Source of the DNA: Streptococcus entericus DSM 14446
GTDB taxonomy: Bacteria; Bacillota; Bacilli; Lactobacillales; Streptococcaceae
Assembly (NCBI RefSeq): GCF_000380025.1
Contig: NZ_KB904165.1
Location: 414 to 33,153, forward strand
Direction: 5' to 3'
Length of the DNA stretch: 32,740 nucleotides
The position numbers were made by a program, and so were the translations under genes. Below are positions 1 to 7,300 of the stretch, in pieces; positions within the stretch are counted from its first letter, which is position 1; each line of letters opens with the position of its first letter. The notes beneath the pieces were generated by a model. It did no database searches. It was given only the letters and a program-made list of their open reading frames with translations, and was not told the DNA's origin.

Positions 1-266
1 TAAAGCGCATAGTTCTGGAAAACCATGGCGATGTCGCGGTCTTTTGGCTCAATGTCATTCATCAATTCGTCATCAATGTAGAACTCACCCTCAGTGATGT
101 CCTCAAGTCCTGCAATCATGCGAAGAGTGGTCGACTTACCACAACCTGATGGTCCAACAAAGACGATGAACTCCTTGTCCTTGATGTCCAAATCAAAGTC
201 CTCAACAGAGTAAAAGTCACTGTTTGGGTACTTCTTGTAAAGGCTGTTCAGTTTTAATGTTGTCAT
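1..266 (-). CDS. msmK: MsmK-like sugar ABC transporter ATP-binding protein (N-terminal part, cut by window)
   Basis: Only the first 88 residues are inside the window; the gene runs off the left edge. They show a typical ABC ATPase start: Walker [10 protein letters not shown] at residues 38-46 and a Q-loop (VFQNYAL) with Gln84. The stretch [20 protein letters not shown] and the [12 protein letters not shown] motif are characteristic of the MsmK/UgpC/MalK group, the shared ATPases that energise several streptococcal oligosaccharide importers. The ATG is preceded by a strong AGGAAGG ribosome site 6 nt upstream. It starts 18 bp after the nanE stop, so the two are probably co-transcribed. That fits a role in taking up amino-sugar or sialic-acid-containing sugars, but the substrate cannot be read from an ATPase. 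The family call is secure; the symbol is less so, because the regulatory C-terminal domain is not visible. Confidence 0.85.
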   Translation of the reverse strand, partial: MTTLKLNSLYKKYPNSDFYSVEDFDLDIKDKEFIVFVGPSGCGKSTTLRMIAGLEDITEGEFYIDDELMNDIEPKDRDIAMVFQNYAL

Positions 267-284
267 TAGAAACCTTCCTTTTTC

Positions 285-983
285 TTATTTTAGTGCGGCG
301 ATAAAGCGCTCAGCTATTTCTTTTGGTCGAGTAATGGCACCGCCAACAACGATACCAGCAACACCTAGGTCTTTGACGGCTTTTGCTTCGTGAGGATAAT
401 GAATTTTACCTTCTGCGATAACATCTACCCCAGCTTCTGTCAACTGTTTCATCAACTCCAAATCCGGACCTGACTCTTGGCGGCTATAGGAGGTGTAGCC
501 AGATAAGGTTGTTCCAACAAAGTCAACACCAGCTTCATAAGCCGCCATACCTTCATCATAGGTTGAAATATCTGCCATCAACAGTTGACTTGGATATTTA
601 GCCTTAATCTGACCAATAAATTCGCTAATTGTCAATCCATCATAACGCTCACGTTTTGTGCAATCAAGGGCGATGACGGCAATACCTAGTTCGGCTAGCT
701 CATCTACTTCTTTCATGGTTGCCGTGATAAAGGGTTCCTGTGGCGGATAGTCTCGCTTAATAATGCCAATAATCGGCAAGTCCGTTACCGCTTGAATTTC
801 TTTGATATCACGGACGCTGTTAGCACGAATCCCAACAGCACCAGCTTGCTCAGCAGCCTTAGCGAGAAGCGGTATCACACCACCTGTTTCACTGTACAAC
901 GGCTCATGCGGTAAGGCTTGACAAGAAACGATGAGACCATCTTTGACTTGACCTAAAAATGCTTCTTTGGTCATTTGGCCCAT
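285..983 (-). CDS. nanE: N-acetylmannosamine-6-phosphate 2-epimerase
   Basis: A 232-residue TIM-barrel protein of normal family length. It converts ManNAc-6-phosphate to GlcNAc-6-phosphate in the cytoplasm, the step that feeds sialic acid (and ManNAc) into amino-sugar catabolism. Recognisable motifs are [15 protein letters not shown] at residues 16-30, [10 protein letters not shown] around 71-80 and [11 protein letters not shown] around 187-197. By comparison with the characterised family, Lys76 and Glu191 are the likely catalytic pair (inferred). The first ATG is chosen because GGAGG lies 8 nt upstream; a second Met at residue 4 is less well placed. It has its own promoter overlapped by a cre-like site (see 1013-1069), so carbon catabolite repression is likely. 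Downstream is an MsmK-type ATPase; upstream on the same strand is the GH89 surface glycosidase. No neuraminate lyase or kinase is in view. Confidence 0.95.
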   Translation of the reverse strand: MGQMTKEAFLGQVKDGLIVSCQALPHEPLYSETGGVIPLLAKAAEQAGAVGIRANSVRDIKEIQAVTDLPIIGIIKRDYPPQEPFITATMKEVDELAELGIAVIALDCTKRERYDGLTISEFIGQIKAKYPSQLLMADISTYDEGMAAYEAGVDFVGTTLSGYTSYSRQESGPDLELMKQLTEAGVDVIAEGKIHYPHEAKAVKDLGVAGIVVGGAITRPKEIAERFIAALK

Positions 984-1012
984 AGACCTTGCCTCCTTTT
1001 CTAATCTATAAC

Positions 1013-1069
1013 AACTTACGTTTACAAGTTTTATTATACATCATTCTCATTTTTTTGCAAGCGTTTTTT
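1013..1069 (-). promoter_or_regulatory. nanE promoter with cre-like CcpA sites
   Basis: On the minus strand a -10 TATAAT (1033-1038) and a -35 TTGCAA (1055-1060) are separated by 16 bp. The -35 is overlapped by TGCAAGCGTTTTTT (plus strand, 1056-1069), which matches the cre consensus TGNAARCGNWWNCA except for the last two bases. A second cre-like word, TGTAAACGTAAGTT (minus strand, 1013-1026), lies between the -10 and the ribosome site, also with only its last two bases off. Two such sites bracketing the start point suggest tight repression by CcpA when preferred sugars are present. The promoter is seen directly; CcpA binding is inferred. Confidence 0.7.
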
Positions 1070-1243
1070 TAGTTTCGGTTTCATTTTCGCGCTTTTGTAT
1101 CTGCTTTCATAACCTTAAAACTACTTTCAGCACTCTAAAAATAGAACCCATCATCAGATAAAATAGGCTTTACTGTAGAAAGCAGCATTAAACTCGAACT
1201 AATTGCTATGATTAATTTCTTACCAAATAAAAACTGATGATGA
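1070..1243. other. Non-coding spacer between the GH89 gene and nanE
   Basis: Part of the 350-bp gap between the two genes. It is AT-rich and has no plausible reading frame. It contains two long-range inverted words, CTGCTTTC/GAAAGCAG (1101-1108 and 1178-1185) and CATCATCAG/CTGATGATG (1149-1157 and 1234-1242). The arms are about 70 bp apart and I do not read them as a defined element. Confidence 0.5.
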
Positions 1244-1270
1244 CAAAAAACGCCCGATCTACGGACGTTT
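1244..1270 (-). terminator. Rho-independent terminator of the GH89 gene
   Basis: Reading the minus strand, AACGTCCG (1262-1269), loop TAGAT, CGGGCGTT (1249-1256) form an 8-bp GC-rich stem with one G-T pair, followed directly by a run of T. It lies about 65 bp past the GH89 stop codon and so separates that gene from nanE. Confidence 0.85.
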
Positions 1271-1333
1271 CTTGGTTAGGATAGGCTTCTCTGACTAGGA
1301 GCAACAGATTAGCTTTTAACTATTTGATTAACC

Positions 1334-4300
1334 TTATCTGCGTGAGACGTTAGATTTTTTTAAGCTAATGGTTGCTAGTCCAAGAGCCGCAAGAAGTGAA
1401 ATAGTTCCCGCAACTGCAAGCCTTGAATCTTCTTCGCCAGTGTTTGGCAAAACGGCAGTTGCCTTGGCAACGTTCGCTACCTGATTTAGTGGTGCGCTGG
1501 CTGATGACCTCATAACATTTGTGATATTTCCAGAAATGCTCACTAGGCGTTCAGGTTCTAGATGGGTTGCCAGTAAAGTTGTTGCGGTAACCTGTTGTTG
1601 AGGAGGAACAGTCGCTACCGGTTTGTAGACAATCCCATATTCACTAAAGTGATTAGCGGTGAAGACGACATAGCGCTGACCGTCTTGTTCAATTTCAGTA
1701 AATGGCAGGACCTCACGCTCATTGCTATTTGGCAAATAAACAACGTGTGCAACAGATTTTCCGGCATCAATTGGAAGAGAGACAGTTGCTGGAAACTTCG
1801 GTTTGAGGATGTGACCATCTTTATCAAGCGTTTCGATATCGAAAAGGTCGTAGTCTTGACCGTTGAGGATGGTTGGGGTCGCTTGATCATCGGTTTCTTT
1901 ATGGTGAACTTGCAAGCCAACAATTCTAGCATCCTCTCCATGCGCTAGTTTGATATGGACACCTGAACCTGTATCGTTTAACTCACGCGGAGCAGTCTGT
2001 TGAGGTTGTTTGTCCTTTTCATTTGCACTTGGTGAGGTGGGGTGAGGCTCCGATAGACGATCGTCGGTCTCTTGCGCTGGTTTTTCTGACGGCACATTAT
2101 TTGTTTCTTCGCTCAACTCTTGACGTCGTGTTTGCTCTAGTTGGCTATGAAGTCTACTATTATCTTCAAAAAGTCTAGCTTTTTCGGTTACCAATGCCTG
2201 AACGGTTCTGTTGGCGCTATCGAGTTCAGCCTGTACTTGTTCTTTCAGAGCATTGGCTTGGGCAAGTTGAGCCGTGATAACTTCTTTGTCAGCTTGAACT
2301 GCTTGTAATTCGTTTGACAAACGCTTGTTTTCCGCACTGATCACGTCATTTTCAAATTTTACTCTGCTAAGCTCGCTAGCCAATTCAGTCTTCTCAGTTG
2401 TCAATGCCTGAATACTTCTGTTAGCGCTATCGAGCTCTGACTGCGCCTGCTCTTTCAAAGCGTTGGTTTGAGCAAGTTGAGCTGTGATAACTTCTTTGTC
2501 AGCTTGGACGGCTTGTAATTCGTTTGACAAACGCTTGTTTTCCGCACTGATAGTGTTATTTTCAAGTTTTACTCTGCTAAGTTCACCAGCCAATTCAGTC
2601 TTCTCATATGTCAATGCCTGAATACTTCTGTTGGCGGTATCGAGCTCTGACTGCGCCTGCTCTTTCAGAGCATTGGCTTGGGTAAGTTGAGCTGTAATAA
2701 TTTCTTTGTCAGCTTGGACGGCTTGCAATTCATTTGCCAAGCGGACTTTTTCTTCGCTGATGTTGTCTTTTTCAAGGCTTACTCTGTTAAGCTCATTAGA
2801 AAGTTCAGTTTTCTCGGTTGTCAGGGTCTGAATGCTTCTGTTGGCGCTTTCAAGGTCAGACTCTGCTTGCTCCCTCAGGGCATTGGCTTGGGTAAGTTGA
2901 GTTGTGACAGTTTCTTTGTCAGCTTGGGCTGTTTTCAATTCGTTTGACAAACGCTCTTTTTCAGCACTGATGGTGTCATTTTCAAGTTTTACTCTGCTAA
3001 GTTCACCAGCCAATTCAGTCTTCTCAGTTGTCAATGCCTGAATGCGCCTGTTGGCGGTATCGAGCTCTGACTGCGCCTGTTCTTTCAGGGCGTTGGATTG
3101 AGCAAGTTGCGCTGTGACAGTATCTTTTTCAGCACTGATGGCATCTTTTTCAAGGCTTACTCTGTTAAGCTCATTAGAAAGTTCAGTTTTCTCGGTTGTC
3201 AGGGTCTGAACGGTTCTGTTGACGCTATCGAGTTCTGACTGCGCCTGCTCTTTCAGAGCATTGGCTTGGGTAAGTTGAGCTGTGACAGTTTCTTTGTCAG
3301 CTTGAACTGCTTGCAATTCGCTTGACAAACGTTCGTTGTCTGCACCAACGACATCTTTCTCAATTCTTACTCTGTTAAGCTCGCTAGCCAATTCAGTCTT
3401 CTCAGTTGTCAATGCCTGAATACTTCTGCTGGCGTTTTCAAGGTCAGACTCTGCTTGCTCTTTCAGGGTAGTAGCTTGAGCAAGTTGAGCCGTGATAACT
3501 TCTTTGTCAGCTTGAGCTGTTTGCAATTCGTTTGTCAAGCGCACGTTTTCGGCACTGATCGTGTCATTTTCAAGTTTTACTCTGCTAAGTTCACCAGCCA
3601 ATTCAGTCTTCTCAGTTGTCAATGCCTGAATACTTTTGTTAGCGTTTTCAAAGCCAGACTCTACTTGCTCCTTCAGGGCGTTGGATTGAGCAAGTTGAGC
3701 TGTGATAGTATCTTTTTCAGCAATGATGGCATCTTTTTCAAGGCTTACTCTGCTAAGTTCTCTAGACAGTTCAGCTTTCTCAGTTGTCAGGGTCTGAATG
3801 CTTCTGTTGGCGTTCTCAAGGTCAGCCTGTACTTGTTCTTTCAGAGCATTGGCTTGGGCAAGTTGAGCCGTAATAACTTCTTTTTCAGCTTGAACTGCTT
3901 GCAATTCATCTGCCAAGCGGACTTTTTCTGCGCTAATGGCATCTTTTTCGAGGCTTAATCTGCTAAGCTCGCTAGCCAATTCAGCTTTCTCAGATGTCAA
4001 TGCCTGAATGCTTCTGTTGGCGCTATCGAGTTCAGCCTGCGCCTGCTCTTTCAGAGCATTGGCTTGAGCAAGTTGCGCTGTGACAGTATCTTTTTCAGCA
4101 CTGATGGCATCTTTTTCGAGGTTTACTCTGTTAAGCTCGCTAGCCAGTTCAGCTTGCTCGGTTGTCAAGGTCTGAATTGTTCTGTTAGCTGTATCAAGCT
4201 CTGACTGCGCCTGCTCTTTCAAAGCGTTGGATTGAGCAAGTTGAGCTGTGATAACTTCTTTGTCAGCTTGAACAGCTTGCAAGTTGCTTGACAAGCGCGC

Positions 4301-7300
4301 GTTTTCGGCACTGATGGTGTCTTTTTCGAGGCTTACTCTGTTAAGCTCATTAGACAGTTCAGTTTTCTCAGTTGTCAATGCCTGAATGCTTCTGTTGGCG
4401 CTATCGAGCTCTGACTGCGCCTGCTCTTTCAGGGCATTGGCTTGGGTAAGTTGAGCTGTGATAACTTCTTTGTCAGCTTGAGCTGTTTGCAATTCGCTTG
4501 ACAAGCGCGCGTTTTCGGCACTGATCGTATCATTTTCAAGGCTTACTCTGCTAAGTTCACCAGCCAATTCAGTCTTCTCAGATGTCAATGCCTGAATACT
4601 TCTGTTGGCGGTATCGAGCTCTGACTGCGCCTGCTCTTTCAGAGCATTGGCTTGAGCAAGTTGAGCTGTGATAACTTCTTTGTCAGCTTGGACGGCTTGT
4701 AATTCACTTGACAAGCGTGCGTTTTCGGCAATGATAGTGTCATTTTTAAGTTTTACTCTGCTAAGCTCGCTAGCCAATTCAGTTTTCTCGGTTGTCAGGG
4801 TCTGAACGGTTCTGTTGACGCTATCGAGATCTGACTGCGCCTGCTCTTTCAGAGCATTGGCTTGGGTAAGTTGAGCTGTGACAGTTTCTTTGTCAGCTTG
4901 AACAGCTTGCAATTCGCTTGACAAGCGCGCGTTTTCGGCACTGATGGTGTCTTTTTCTTGTCGAAGCTGAGTTAGCTCTTCCTCAAGACTATGGATACGT
5001 GCTAAGAGATCCCCAGCCGTTTGCGGTTGCCGAACCAATCCTGAAACTGCCTGTCTCAACGGTTCGATATAGGCATCAACCTGTTCTTGCTCGGTAATCA
5101 GTTTGTTATAGTCAATCTGCTGCATCACACGGTCGAGATTGAGCACAGTGGTTAATGTGTAGTTCGTCAAGTCCTCTGGAACAGTTGACAATATACTTCT
5201 AATGGCGCTGTAATCGGCAGCCTTGTAGCTCAATCGCTCCAGATAACTTGTTAATTTGCTCTGCCAATCATTGACAAGTTCCTGCTCATGACGTTCCCGG
5301 TTGGGGCTGATTGCCGCAAGCAATGCTTGAAGTGGCTGAGCGACTTCTTCTTTATATAAAGACAGGTTAGAAGGAACTCGCTCGAGGACCTTGTTCAGCT
5401 CTGCATAATCTGCCAATAGATAGTCATCAGCTTTCAAGTGCCCCATAAGATTAAATTCAGCAAGAGCTGGACCAGCTGCATAAAAGGTACCTTTACCTGT
5501 AATGCCGTAATAATCTATTTTAGCGCTGCGAATCGCTCGTTTAACTGGGATAACAAAATCTTTTTCAGCAAGTGTCCCTGTGTGATTACGGTAGCGGTCA
5601 TAGACCACTGTTTCTCGTCCATCAAGTTCGGTGACTTTGACATCAAACTTGAATGGCAGACCAGCTTTTTCAAAAGAAATCTTGAGATGATCAACGATAT
5701 TTCCTTCAGGAGCGGTCAGCTCAACATGTGCTGGATAGGCAGCATTGCCCCAGTCTGTCGTCTTCCAGAAGGTAGCTGGATTGCCGTCTGTGATGAAGCT
5801 TAATGGATACGCCTGGTCTGTGTTTTGCTTGTTTGTTGTCGGCAAGGAGCCACTTGTCAAATCTTTTAGCTCATCTTGTTTTTGGTACCCCATGACCCTC
5901 AGCTCAGATAAGGCAGGACCAGATTGACTGTATTGTCCTTTGCCTGTAATGCCTAAAAATTCTACCGTAGCAGCTTTAATCTGGCGACCAACAAAGGCAG
6001 AGTAGGCTTTTTCAGCGAGGGTACCGTTGTGGTCACGGTATGTGTCATGAACAACGGTCTCACGACCGTCAAGCTCGGTGACTTTCAACACAAACTTAAA
6101 GGGACGACCAGCAGATTCAAACACCACATCAATCGTATCAACTAGGGCTGTTTCAGCTACTGGAACGGTAACTGTAGCTGGGTAAGCTCTTGTTCCCCAG
6201 TCAGTTGTTTTCCAGAGATTGCTCTCATTGCCATCGGTAATGTTGGTCAGCGGGAAACTATTGTCTGTATTGCCTTTATTGGTTGTTGGCGTTACCCCTT
6301 TGACAAGATTTACCCTTTCTTCACCAAGGGCATGACCGATAATCTCAATATCATTGAGACGTATAGGAGACGTCGTCTCTCGTGACGTCATTTTTAATCT
6401 AAACTTGCTGGCAATAGCTGTCGTCGTAAAGCTCTCGTTAGCATCCAGTTGGCGATTGTAGCGACGTTCCACTAATGTCCAATCGTTGAGGAAGGGATTG
6501 AACACTTCGACATCAATATCATATGGGAAGGTTGTGGCTAACTGCGGGAAGGCCAAGTTAATGCTATCCAGACGATAAGTGCCGTCTAAATCAACCTCTA
6601 ACTGATGACGCCCGCCGCCTTTTGGTTGCCAAGTAAAGTCCGTTAAGCCATCGCTGAGCAGGCTTATTTTGCCTTCCGCTGTTTCAGAAGCCGTGACAAA
6701 GGTTTTACCTAGCACCAGATTACTTTTAGGAATAAGTTGTTCCCCTTGCCGTTTAATGGTGCTGTAAGAATGCTGGTTGAGCACTGTACGAGCTAAGCTA
6801 CCGAGGCTTGTTGTATCTGGTTGAGTGACCAGATCGGCGGTGTCAGATTTGCGAGTTGTCCATCGTGATTCCCAACGGTACCAGTTGCTTTCAGCTTTGA
6901 CATCCTCAGGTCGTTTGCTGGTGCCAGCTAACTCAGCCTGACGGTTGCGGATCCAGATTTCCCAGCGCTTTTTATAAAAGTCAGCCGTCAGTCCAGACCA
7001 TTTCCGGTTAGAATAATCTTTTAATGAACCAGAGCGCTCTGTCCCCCATGTGGTGACAATCGTTCTGGCATTGGCTTCAAACAGGTCGCTCGTCCAGTCA
7101 TCAGCATCAGGCAGCATCTTACGAGCCATCAAAATCCAATTATCCAGCATAAATTTTTGCGTTGTTGCAGCCAATTGGTCTGTCAAATCAATGGTTTTCA
7201 GAAATTCGCCAGCATAATGGTTGAATTTATTGAGGTTTCGCTCCTGTTTAGCCGCAATCATGCGGTCGTAGTATTCTTTAGCCCCATTGCTTAAAACTTG

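Noticed and set aside
1101..1242. Two long-range inverted words (CTGCTTTC/GAAAGCAG and CATCATCAG/CTGATGATG) between GH89 and nanE.
   Set aside because: The arms are short and about 70 bases apart in AT-rich DNA; this is within chance expectation and no element or operator is implied.
2678..3958. Open frames on the plus strand inside the stalk repeats (2678-2947, 3455-3958).
   Set aside because: They are antisense to the heptad repeats, recur because the repeats recur, have no ribosome sites, and give Cys/Phe/Leu-rich sequences unlike any protein.
2117..4930. Regularly spaced repeats, considered as a CRISPR array.
   Set aside because: The unit is 168-210 bp, fully coding in one frame, with no short repeat/unique spacer alternation and no cas genes.
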